Shown here piece by piece: positions 1 through 7,623 of a DNA stretch of 57,908 nt. Each line of letters starts with the position of its first letter. Within the stretch, counting starts at the first letter, position 1. The stretch is from Verrucomicrobiota bacterium. GTDB lineage: Bacteria; Verrucomicrobiota; Verrucomicrobiia; Limisphaerales; JADJPG01. The position numbers and the translations under genes are program-made. The notes under the pieces are model-generated. The model made no database searches. It had not been told where the DNA came from and worked only from the letters and a program-made list of their open reading frames with translations. The DNA lies in contig JADJPG010000044.1 in the NCBI GenBank assembly GCA_016713365.1, positions 1-57,908 on the forward strand, read 5' to 3'.

Positions 1-1
1 G

Positions 2-283
2 GAATGGTTGGCTGAGCTTGCAAACAAGAACGACTGTCTGCAATTCGTGCGCGGCTTCCTGATGGTTTCACCGTCCGAGCTTGCGACACGCATTCTCGAA
101 GAATCGACGGAGGCGGTCAAACCCCCGCCTGAGGCGGAAATGGACTTGCCTGAGGGTGCGAAAGTGCGGCGGGTGAAAAGCCGGACGGAAGTGGGAATTC
201 TAATTCGATGGAAAGGGACGCTCACTGCTCTCGACTCGGTTTCGGAAGAAGCCGCCGCCAACTTTGCAGAGCTGGAAGGGTAG
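2..283 (+). CDS. Hypothetical protein, 5' end outside window
   Basis: The frame is open from base 2, so the true start probably lies before the window; an internal TTG at 8 and ATG at 62 are also in frame. The visible 93 residues are mostly polar, with a Pro/Glu-rich middle (AVKPPPEAEM) and a C-terminal stretch that could be beta-rich. I recognise no family. Its end overlaps the next ORF (264-521) in another frame, which fits either translational coupling or one gene broken by a frameshift. Function unknown. Confidence 0.4.
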   Translation, partial: EWLAELANKNDCLQFVRGFLMVSPSELATRILEESTEAVKPPPEAEMDLPEGAKVRRVKSRTEVGILIRWKGTLTALDSVSEEAAANFAELEG

Positions 284-521
284 AGGTGACAGGAGATGCG
301 GGGTTGAAATTAAGGCCATTCCAGTGCCTTCCGGACAAGTCGCGGGAACAAAGTTCGTACGAACCGGGGACTCATGGCGCGGACCTTTTAAAGACGTGCG
401 TTACTTGCTCACCGTGCCCGGCGGTCATGTTTACATCTCTACGGCAATCGTCAGCAAGAAGCTCGACGAGTCCAAGTGGGATGAAACTCAACTGAGGCTT
501 ACTTCCACACGCTTCGCGTAG
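264..521 (+). CDS. Hypothetical protein or frameshifted continuation of the previous ORF
   Basis: Up to 85 residues from a TTG. No convincing ATG or ribosome-binding site precedes the protein-like part, which runs from about codon 14 (GVEIKAIPVPSG) to the end (YLLTVPGGHVYISTAIVSKK, then an acidic/Trp segment). The alternating hydrophobic pattern looks like a small beta-sheet domain. It starts inside the preceding ORF, so the two may be halves of one frameshifted gene. No family recognised. The palindrome at 547-574 lies 25 bp past its stop. Confidence 0.4.
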   Translation: MQSWKGRGDRRCGVEIKAIPVPSGQVAGTKFVRTGDSWRGPFKDVRYLLTVPGGHVYISTAIVSKKLDESKWDETQLRLTSTRFA

Positions 522-546
522 TTCGCAAACACTAGCCTCATGGACG

Positions 547-574
547 AACATTTGTTGCATATGCAACAAATGTT
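547..574. other. Perfect 28-bp palindrome (possible bidirectional terminator or operator)
   Basis: Bases 547-574 read identically on both strands, centred on TGCATATGCA. The palindrome sits between the ends of a plus-strand ORF (stop at 521) and a minus-strand ORF stub (stop at 584), where a two-way terminator would be expected. There is no long T-run on either side, so a protein-binding site is equally possible. The palindrome itself is certain; its role is not. Confidence 0.5.
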
Positions 575-583
575 TGCACAGGG

Positions 584-739
584 CTATTCGGGTTTGAACG
601 TGCGCAGTTGACGGCTGGTGTCCCGGAGCACTTCCACCCACCGTCGCCACGCCTGTTGCCCCAGGTAATCGGGCGCATCTTCATCTATGGCGATCCGATG
701 TTTCCCTTTGTGACCACTGCGTCCGACGCCCGATGTCAT
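584..739 (-). pseudogene. C-terminal stub of an unidentified gene
   Basis: A minus-strand frame encodes about 51 residues ending in a protein-like, Trp/Arg-rich stretch (IAIDEDAPDYLGQQAWRRW and a basic tail). An in-frame stop lies just upstream of the ATG, and the dispersed repeat at 779-887 begins about 40 bp beyond. The simplest reading is the surviving 3' end of a longer gene whose front was lost. It could also be a genuine short gene. No family recognised. Confidence 0.3.
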
Positions 740-778
740 CGATGAATTTTTCCTCGCCGGTTACTTGGCCTGCGGAAA

Positions 779-887
779 CTCTGCCGCCCTTTCAGGGCTT
801 GAAGATTTTGTGGACGGTTGACCCAGGGCGTCGCTCGCCGGCTCGCTTTGCCCTAGGCTATTGTCTTTCGGGCTTTCAGCCCTACCA
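779..887. repeat. Dispersed non-coding repeat with terminal hairpins
   Basis: The element has mirrored ends: GCCCTTTCAGGGC at 786-798 and GGGCTTTCAGCCC at 870-882, each a 5-bp stem around a TTC loop. Between them are facing segments near 831 (CCCAGGGC) and 849 (GCCCTAGG) that could pair. This layout matches a repeat family I know from verrucomicrobial and planctomycete intergenic regions. No second copy was found by eye in this window. It separates the gene stub from the VOC pseudogene. Confidence 0.6.
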
Positions 888-896
888 ACCATCCTA

Positions 897-1140
897 TCAG
901 CGCGGCGGATGGCTTTGGTTTTGGCTATGTCGAGCTTGCCCATTTCCATCATCGCGGTGAAGGCGCGTTTGGCTTCAGCGCCGCCAGCGGCCATCGCGTC
1001 GGTCAGGGTGCGCCGCGTGCCTCGCAATGTGTGAACTGAGGACCGCCATTGAGACCTAGGCACGGGATACCGCAGACCGTGAATCCTACCGTGAGGATTT
1101 CGCCTTCCTTGCCACCGGGAAAGTCGCTCGGGGGATCACT
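897..1140 (-). pseudogene. VOC-family (PhnB-like, glyoxalase fold) pseudogene with internal deletion
   Basis: Two pieces of one family lie in different minus-strand frames. The first (about 1140-1022) reads PSDFPGGKEGEILTVGF and GIPCLGLNGGPQF, the conserved N-terminal half of PhnB-like/3-demethylubiquinone methyltransferase-like VOC proteins. The second (about 1015-897) reads LTDAMAAGGAEAKRAF and MMEMGKLDIA, the typical C-terminus. About 40 central residues that normally join them are missing, the frame shifts at the junction, and the start is absent. The product cannot be functional. Confidence 0.7.
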
Positions 1141-1298
1141 TCTACAGAGCAAGTAAGAGTTTAAAACGTCCTTCCTATCCGGCCAGAACATCGCCTAGCG
1201 TCGCGAAATCCCGATGGACTGGTTTCTACCGCGACGATCAAACCCAACAGTCAGCGGCGGGATCTATATCTCTTTCCAATTCTTCGACCGGCGCCGGC

Positions 1299-3035
1299 TT
1301 GCGCGTGTGGCCCGGCGTGCTCCTCGTCGTGGTGATGCTCCTCGCGCGGTTTGTGCCGGGGTATCTCGAAGGCGGCTTCTCCCAGTATTGGATGGTGGCG
1401 ATGATGGGCCCGATGGCGTGCTGCCTCCTGCTGGTCATCTGGTGGTTGGCGGCCAGTCGCGCGACGTGGAAGGAGCGCGTGTTCGGATTCCTCGGACTCG
1501 TCGCCGCGCTGGGGCTGACCATGGCGCTGGTGGAACCGATGATGCGCGGGCCGGGCACAATCTACGTCACGCTGCCGATGGGCTTGACGGCCTTCGCCAT
1601 TGGCGCTGCCTTGCTTCGTAAACGTTCTCCACTCGCGCGAACGGGCGTGGCTGTCCTGCTGGCGTTGGCTGGATTCGGATTTTCAACGCTGCTGCGCAAC
1701 GACGGCATGGATGGCGATTACCAACTGACCTTGCACTGGCGATGGTCGCCCTCGACAGAAGAACGGACCCTCGCCATGCGCGAGGCGGAATCGCCTTCGG
1801 GCAATGTGAAGTCGGCTGCGATCGCAACGAACCTCGCGCTGGCCGCTCGTGATTGGCCGGCCTTTCGCGGCGCGGACCGTTCAGGAATCTACCGCGGACC
1901 GGCCATTGAAACGAATTGGTCCGCGCATCCGCCGAAGCTGCTCTGGAAAGTGCCGATTGGTCCCGGATGGTCGTCGTTCGCCGCCGCAGGGAACTTGTTA
2001 TTCACCCAGGAACAGCGCGGGCCGAAGGAGACGGTGGCGTGCTACGACGCGACGACGGGACAGGAGATTTGGAACCGACAATACGATGCGCGCATTGAGG
2101 ATCCAATGGGCGGACCCGGTCCACGCTCGACGCCGACGCTGGCGCCGTCCGGGCTTTTCGTCGTGGGCGCGACAGGTGTGTTCCTACGCCTGAATCCCGC
2201 GAACGGCGACGTGGTTTGGCAGAAGGATTTGAAACAGCTGGCTGCGCGCGAAACGCCGATGTGGGGCTTCTCGAGCTCGCCGCTGGTGGTCAGCGGCAAT
2301 GTCATCGTGTGGGCGGGCGGCAAGGACGGCAAAGGGTTGCTCGCGTTCGATGTCGGGACCGGTGCGTTGCGATGGTCCGCAGCGACGGGGAACGATTCGT
2401 ATGCTTCACCACAGCTGAACACGATTGCGGGCGAGGAACTGGTGTCGCTCCTTTCCAACGAAGGCTTGGTGTTGGTGGAACCTTCGAGCGGCAAGGTGCG
2501 TTTGAACTACGAATGGAAGGCATCCGGCTATCGTGCGTTGCAGCCGGCGGTGGCGGGCGGCGACACGGTCGTCATGGGCACGCCGATGAATGTCGGCACG
2601 CGGGCCGTCCGCATCAAAAAGACGAACAACGATTTTTCTGTCGAGGAACTCTGGACCACGCGGAACCTGAAAACCGATTTCTCGGACATGGTAACGTATC
2701 AAGGGCACTTGTATGGCAACGACAGCGGGCTGCTCGTTTGTCTCGATCTCAAGACCGGCGATCGCAAGTGGAAGGATGGTCGCTACGGCAAGGGCCAGAT
2801 GTTGCTGCTGGAAAACAGCGGCGTGTTGGTGGTCGCGGCGGAGGATGGAAAGGTGCATCTGTTGCGCGCCGATCCCGCGGCGCAGGTGGAACTGGGATCG
2901 TTCAAGGCGCTGGAAGGCAAGACTTGGAATCATCCCGTCGTCGTGGGTGACAGGCTGTATGTCCGCAATTCGCAGGAAGCGGCGGCGTATCAATTGGTGT
3001 TGGCCAACACTGCGGCGCCTGAACAGAAGCAGTAG
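1299..3035 (+). CDS. Membrane-anchored PQQ-like beta-propeller protein
   Basis: 578 residues from a TTG. The first ~135 residues contain about four hydrophobic segments (VLLVVVMLLARF, WMVAMMGPMACCLLLVIWWL and two more). The rest is a PQQ-like/WD40-like propeller with repeated blade signatures such as YDATTGQEIW, NPANGDVVWQ, FDVGTGALRW and LDLKTGDRKW, preceded by WPAFRGADRSG, a common start of this family. Such proteins are outer-face scaffolds or sugar/alcohol dehydrogenase relatives; no catalytic residues can be assigned. There is no ATG in the open frame back to a stop near 1091, so the start is uncertain and the 5' end may have been rearranged. Confidence 0.8.
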   Translation: MRVWPGVLLVVVMLLARFVPGYLEGGFSQYWMVAMMGPMACCLLLVIWWLAASRATWKERVFGFLGLVAALGLTMALVEPMMRGPGTIYVTLPMGLTAFAIGAALLRKRSPLARTGVAVLLALAGFGFSTLLRNDGMDGDYQLTLHWRWSPSTEERTLAMREAESPSGNVKSAAIATNLALAARDWPAFRGADRSGIYRGPAIETNWSAHPPKLLWKVPIGPGWSSFAAAGNLLFTQEQRGPKETVACYDATTGQEIWNRQYDARIEDPMGGPGPRSTPTLAPSGLFVVGATGVFLRLNPANGDVVWQKDLKQLAARETPMWGFSSSPLVVSGNVIVWAGGKDGKGLLAFDVGTGALRWSAATGNDSYASPQLNTIAGEELVSLLSNEGLVLVEPSSGKVRLNYEWKASGYRALQPAVAGGDTVVMGTPMNVGTRAVRIKKTNNDFSVEELWTTRNLKTDFSDMVTYQGHLYGNDSGLLVCLDLKTGDRKWKDGRYGKGQMLLLENSGVLVVAAEDGKVHLLRADPAAQVELGSFKALEGKTWNHPVVVGDRLYVRNSQEAAAYQLVLANTAAPEQKQ

Positions 3036-3107
3036 GTCGGAACGGGGTGACGTCATCTTCGGTTTGCGCCCTTGCCAACGGGGGTGCCGCGCACAACCAT
3101 TGGACCC

Positions 3108-4130
3108 ATGAAGAACTCATTCACGGGTTACGCTTCGTTCAACAAGGGTGAATCACTCCGGGTCATCGAGTTTGATCCCGGTGAACTCGGCGCGGAACAG
3201 GTGGAGGTGGCGGTGGAGTATTGCGGCATCTGTCACTCGGACATCTCCATGCTCGATAACGACTGGGGCATGACGAAGTATCCGATCGTTCCTGGTCACG
3301 AGGTGGTGGGCAAAGTCGTCGCGGTCGGATCGCACGCGAAGAATTTGAAGGTGGGCCAGCGCGTCGGCATCGGGTGGTCGTCCGGCAGCTGTCTGTCGTG
3401 CCGGCACTGTCTCTCCGGCGATCAGAACCTTTGTCTCCAAAGCGAGGGCGTGATCGTTGGCCGGCATGGTGGTTTCGCCAATCGCGTCCGCGCCCAATGG
3501 CCGTGGGCGATTCCGCTGCCTGAAGCGCTCGACCCGGCGAAATCCGGCCCGCTGTTCTGCGGCGGCATCACGGTGTTCAATCCCATTTTGCAAGCGGGCG
3601 TGAAGTCCACGGACCGCGTGGGCGTGATCGGCATTGGCGGTCTTGGTCACATGGCGCTGAGTTTCCTCTCGAAGTGGGGCTGCGAGGTGTATGCGTTCAC
3701 GTCGAGCGACGGGAAGCGTGAGGAGGCAAAGAAGCTCGGCGCGCATCATGTGATCAATTCCCGCGACAGCGCGCAGATGGCGAAGATCGCGGGCGCGCTG
3801 GATTTCGTGCTGGTGACGGTGAACGTGCCGCTGGATTGGAAAGCGGTCATCGGAACACTCGCGCCGCGCGGCAAACTGCACTTCGTGGGCGCAGTGCTGG
3901 AACCCGTGCCCGTCGAAGCGATGTCGCTCATCATGTCGCAACGCGTGATCTCCGGTTCGCCGACGGGCAGTCCGGTGGGCGTGGCGACGATGCTGGACTT
4001 CGCCGCGCGCCATTCCATCGCGCCCGTGACGGAGTTGTTCCCGATGTCGAAGGTGAACGAGGCGCTGGAACATCTGCGCGCGGGCAAGGCGCGCTACCGC
4101 ATCGTGTTGAAGAACGATCTCGCGGGCTGA
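3108..4130 (+). CDS. Zinc-dependent NAD(P) alcohol dehydrogenase (cinnamyl-alcohol/YahK type)
   Basis: 340 residues starting MKNSFTGYASF. A medium-chain dehydrogenase with the catalytic zinc motif YCGICHSD, the GHEVVGKV helix, the structural zinc lobe (CLSCRHCLSGDQNLC) and a Rossmann core with GIGGLGHMAL for NAD(P) binding. Members of this subgroup reduce a broad range of aldehydes using NADPH. It lies 72 bp after the propeller gene and 59 bp before the amidohydrolase on the same strand, so co-transcription is possible but not shown. The ATG at 3108 is preferred because the family N-terminus begins there. Confidence 0.9.
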   Translation: MKNSFTGYASFNKGESLRVIEFDPGELGAEQVEVAVEYCGICHSDISMLDNDWGMTKYPIVPGHEVVGKVVAVGSHAKNLKVGQRVGIGWSSGSCLSCRHCLSGDQNLCLQSEGVIVGRHGGFANRVRAQWPWAIPLPEALDPAKSGPLFCGGITVFNPILQAGVKSTDRVGVIGIGGLGHMALSFLSKWGCEVYAFTSSDGKREEAKKLGAHHVINSRDSAQMAKIAGALDFVLVTVNVPLDWKAVIGTLAPRGKLHFVGAVLEPVPVEAMSLIMSQRVISGSPTGSPVGVATMLDFAARHSIAPVTELFPMSKVNEALEHLRAGKARYRIVLKNDLAG

Positions 4131-4189
4131 GTCCACCGGAGATTAGAGCACGCCACGTCAGGGTGCTCGTATCCGTTTCCTTTCCTCGC

Positions 4190-5866
4190 ATGAAAACCCG
4201 TTTCCATGTGAACCGTCTGTTGGCGTCTCTCGCGTTCATTTTCACCATCGCCAGCCCTGCGGTCGCTGCGCCCGCGGAAATGGTGGTCCGAAACGCGAAC
4301 GTCATCACCGTCGATACGAATCAACCGCGCGCGCAGGCGTTCGCTGTCGCCGGCGGGAAGTTTGTGTTTGTAGGGAACGACGACGCGGTGGAGCGGTTCA
4401 TCGGACCGGAGACGCGGGTGCTGGATCTGAGTGGGAAGACAGTGGTGCCGGGGTTCATCGACGCGCACGCGCATCCCGGTCCTGAGTATCCAGAGGATTC
4501 ACCGTGGGCGTCGGTGGATTGCCGCCCCGACAAAGTTCGCACGATGGACGCCCTGGTCGCCGCGCTGAAACGAAAGGCGGATCGCACCCCCGCCGGGCGA
4601 TGGGTCACCGGTTCGCGTTATCAGGAAACGAAACTCGGGCGGCATCCGACGCGTTGGGATTTGGATCAGGCCAGCACCAACCATCCGATCATCATCTCGC
4701 ATTCGAGCGGGCATCAGTCGGTGTGCAATTCCCTCGCGTTACAACTGGCGAAGGTCACCCGCGAGACAGCCGATCCGCCGGGCGGTAAATTTGTTCGCGA
4801 TGAACGCGGTGAACCGACCGGTCTGCTCCAGGAACGCGCGGCGGGAATCGTGCGCGCCGCCGGTCCGGTCCGGCCGGAGGCACCCGAGACCGAAACGCTC
4901 GCGGCTTATCGCGCCGGTTTCCGACGCTACCTGAGTCGTGGCATCACCAGCGTGCATGTCGCGGGCACGAGTCCCAGCAGTGCGGCGATGTTGGAGCGCG
5001 CCCGCACCGCCGAACTTCCGCTGCGCTTCTACATCATGCTGCGGGAAGGTTCTCTCGACGACGCCGTGGGGCGCAAACGGATCGGCCGGACCGAAGCTCA
5101 CGACGTGCGTTACGGAGCCATCAAGATGTTTCACGGCAATTCGCTCTCCGGGCAAACGTGCTGGTTGTCCAGGCCGTATGAGAACCGGACGAATTATTTC
5201 GGCGTGCCTCCGGCGCGTTCGCAGGAAGAACTAAACGCGCTCATTCTGCGCGTGCATGAAGCTGGCTTGCAGGCATGTGTTCATTCCAATGGCGACCGCG
5301 AGATTGAAATGTTGTTGAACGCATTTGAGCACGCGTTGAAGCAGAAGCCGCGCGCGGATCATCGGCATCGGATCGAACATTGCAGCGTGGTCACCGAAGC
5401 GCTGCTCCGACGCATCAAGGAACTGGGCCTCGTGGTGGTGCCGCATTCCTACATTTGGGAGCATGGTGACAAGATGGAGAACTACGGCGCGTGGCGTTGG
5501 GAATGGATGCACCCCGCGCGCTCGCTGATTGACCTCGGCATCCCAATGGCAGGCCATTCGGATGATCCAGTCAGCCTCGCTGATCCGTTGCTGCGCATTC
5601 AGGACATGGTCACGCGCACGAGCGCCGAGGGGAAAGTGTACGGTGCGAAGCAACGTGTGTCCGCAGAGGAAGCCCTGCACGCGTGGACGTTGGGCGGCGC
5701 GTTCGCGTCATTTGAGGAGGATCACAAAGGCTCGATCACAGCGGGCAAGCTCGCTGATTTCGTTGTTCTTTCCGGCGACCTTACGAAGGTGAAGTCGGAA
5801 GCCATCAAAGACATCGCCATCGAGAAAACCGTCATCGGTGGGAAAGTCGTGTTCGAGCAACGCTGA
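4190..5866 (+). CDS. Secreted amidohydrolase of the YtcJ / Amidohydro_3 family
   Basis: 558 residues. The N-terminus has a signal peptide (basic MKTRFHVNR, hydrophobic LLASLAFIFTIASPAVA). Next comes the family opening MVVRNANVITVD, the metal-binding DAHAHPG with its HxH, QACVHSNGDREI and RIEHCSVV carrying later metal or substrate His residues, and HSDDPVSLADP near the C-terminus. The composite domain closes with GKLADFVVLSGD. These enzymes hydrolyse N-acyl or cyclic amide bonds; the substrate is not deducible. The signal peptide suggests periplasmic action. Its 3' end converges on the CE15 gene with only 11 bp between. Confidence 0.88.
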   Translation: MKTRFHVNRLLASLAFIFTIASPAVAAPAEMVVRNANVITVDTNQPRAQAFAVAGGKFVFVGNDDAVERFIGPETRVLDLSGKTVVPGFIDAHAHPGPEYPEDSPWASVDCRPDKVRTMDALVAALKRKADRTPAGRWVTGSRYQETKLGRHPTRWDLDQASTNHPIIISHSSGHQSVCNSLALQLAKVTRETADPPGGKFVRDERGEPTGLLQERAAGIVRAAGPVRPEAPETETLAAYRAGFRRYLSRGITSVHVAGTSPSSAAMLERARTAELPLRFYIMLREGSLDDAVGRKRIGRTEAHDVRYGAIKMFHGNSLSGQTCWLSRPYENRTNYFGVPPARSQEELNALILRVHEAGLQACVHSNGDREIEMLLNAFEHALKQKPRADHRHRIEHCSVVTEALLRRIKELGLVVVPHSYIWEHGDKMENYGAWRWEWMHPARSLIDLGIPMAGHSDDPVSLADPLLRIQDMVTRTSAEGKVYGAKQRVSAEEALHAWTLGGAFASFEEDHKGSITAGKLADFVVLSGDLTKVKSEAIKDIAIEKTVIGGKVVFEQR

Positions 5867-5877
5867 CGTTCCCCAAA

Positions 5878-7341
5878 TCAAGGCGGCGTGTGGCCTAGAA
5901 GTTTGCTGGCCCACGCGATGAAGTGTTTCATGTTCGAGCGGCTCTCGTGTCCGCCGTCGTGCTGGCGCCACGCGAGTTCACCGTCGAGCAGGCTGTGATT
6001 CACCGGCGGCTTCTGCGCGGTGCGGTAATCCTCCGTCACGCCGAGACCCCGCGCGCCAAGCAAAAGAAACGCCGGACCAGCCGCGACGGTGGCCATGTAG
6101 CTGCCTTGTTGATCGAGCCAGTTCGCGTCGCCTTTCTCCGGGATGCCGTAGCTGATGAACGCGGGCCGCGGCGCGCAGAGCGCGATGAGTTGATGCGCGT
6201 CCACCGGAAGGTCGCCGGCGTTCTTGCTGCCGACCTTCGATTCCGCCGCGCCGTATTTCAGGAAGTTGCCCGCCATCCAATGATAGCCGCCGGAGCCGGT
6301 GAGATTCTCGACCGATTCCCCGAAATTGCGGCGATGCAATTTCGCGCCGCCTTCGCCTGACGACGCGACGAGCGCGACAACGAAGCGCGGTTCGAACGCG
6401 AGAGTGACGAGCGCGGCCTTGCCGTAGCGCGAGACGCCTTCGATGCCGACCTTCTTCGCGTTTACGGTCGGATCGGTTTCGAGATAATCGAGCCCGCGCG
6501 CCGCGCCCCACGCCCAGGCACGAAGTGATCCCCAGTCGTCGGGCTTGCGCGGCTTGCCTTCGTTCACAAGGCCAATGATGCCCTTGGTCAGGCCCGCGCC
6601 GTTGTCAGGCTGAATGCTGTTCGGGCTGATGGTCGCGTAGCCCCAGCCGGCAGCGATGAGTTGTTCGGTGGACGGCGGGTCGGCAAAGGTGAGATTGCCG
6701 AAGCCACGGAAGCGATTCGTCGGCTCCGCCTCGCCTGCGCGCCGGGGAAATCCGCCACCACCGAAGCCACCGAACATCATCAAGACAGGGACGGGTTGCT
6801 TCGCGTTGAGCGGCGTGACGACGGTCATCTGGATGTTCACATCGATGGACGGAAACGCGGAGTTGTCCACCTTGCCGACGAGCTGCCGGGCGTAAACGGG
6901 AATGTTGGTCACGACACGATCCTTCGCCTCGTTCGTGATTGCCCACGTCACCTTGGGGACGTTCTTCGGCACGCGGCCGATGACTTCGCGCTCGAAGTCC
7001 TCGACGATCTCCGGGCGACGTTCCTTCCACCACATCTCAGGGTTGGTGACCTTGCGCCCGTCCTTCGTGACGAGAAGTTCGGGGAGATTCGGAAAGGGAT
7101 TGGCCTTCGCGGGATCGTAGTTGGCCGGGTTGTTGGTCGCGGTTGCGCTGCCGTTGCGGCCGGGCCGGAGCTTGGTGATGCCGAGTTGCTCCATCATGTT
7201 CCGGTGGTCCTGCTGCGTGGTCCACGTTTGGTTCGTGCCGGCGGCAGGTTGCGCTGGTGCTGCGGTGGCGGCGGAAAGTGCGAGGACACCGACGGCAAGA
7301 GATGCGAGAAGCCGTTTGGCGGAGGAACTGAGCGGGTGCAT
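5878..7341 (-). CDS. Secreted CE15-like glucuronoyl esterase
   Basis: 487 residues with an N-terminal signal peptide (RLLASLAVGVLALSAATA). It has an alpha/beta-hydrolase core with the nucleophile motif GVSRYGK (Ser304), the CE15-like block NFGESVENLTGSGGYHWM, and LPVDAHQLIALCAPRPAFI, which in CE15 enzymes lines the active site. CE15 enzymes cleave ester bonds between glucuronoyl side chains of xylan and lignin alcohols. The late HDGGHES segment probably supplies the catalytic His. The ATG at 7341 is preferred over 7359 because the signal peptide begins there. It fits a plant-polymer-degrading lifestyle. An acetylxylan-esterase-like specificity cannot be excluded. Confidence 0.8.
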   Translation of the reverse strand: MHPLSSSAKRLLASLAVGVLALSAATAAPAQPAAGTNQTWTTQQDHRNMMEQLGITKLRPGRNGSATATNNPANYDPAKANPFPNLPELLVTKDGRKVTNPEMWWKERRPEIVEDFEREVIGRVPKNVPKVTWAITNEAKDRVVTNIPVYARQLVGKVDNSAFPSIDVNIQMTVVTPLNAKQPVPVLMMFGGFGGGGFPRRAGEAEPTNRFRGFGNLTFADPPSTEQLIAAGWGYATISPNSIQPDNGAGLTKGIIGLVNEGKPRKPDDWGSLRAWAWGAARGLDYLETDPTVNAKKVGIEGVSRYGKAALVTLAFEPRFVVALVASSGEGGAKLHRRNFGESVENLTGSGGYHWMAGNFLKYGAAESKVGSKNAGDLPVDAHQLIALCAPRPAFISYGIPEKGDANWLDQQGSYMATVAAGPAFLLLGARGLGVTEDYRTAQKPPVNHSLLDGELAWRQHDGGHESRSNMKHFIAWASKLLGHTPP

Positions 7342-7623
7342 GAAGGCGAGATTGCCCAACCGGCGATTGAAGGAAAGGCATCATTTTTAGATACGACTGA
7401 CGCCTGGGCGGGAGATGAACGATCGACGCGAGATTGTTACTCGTGCACTGCCGATTCCCGTCCGAAAGCAAGAAAGGATGAGCATCTGGCAGGAGCTGCC
7501 GGGACGTCGCATGGGTCTTGATAGAAGGAATGGGATCTATGAACGTGTCGGCGCATCCGGCGCGGCGTTGACGGGAATGGGTGTCGGTATGGGTGAGTTC
7601 TTAAGCCAGATGAAGCGCAGTTT

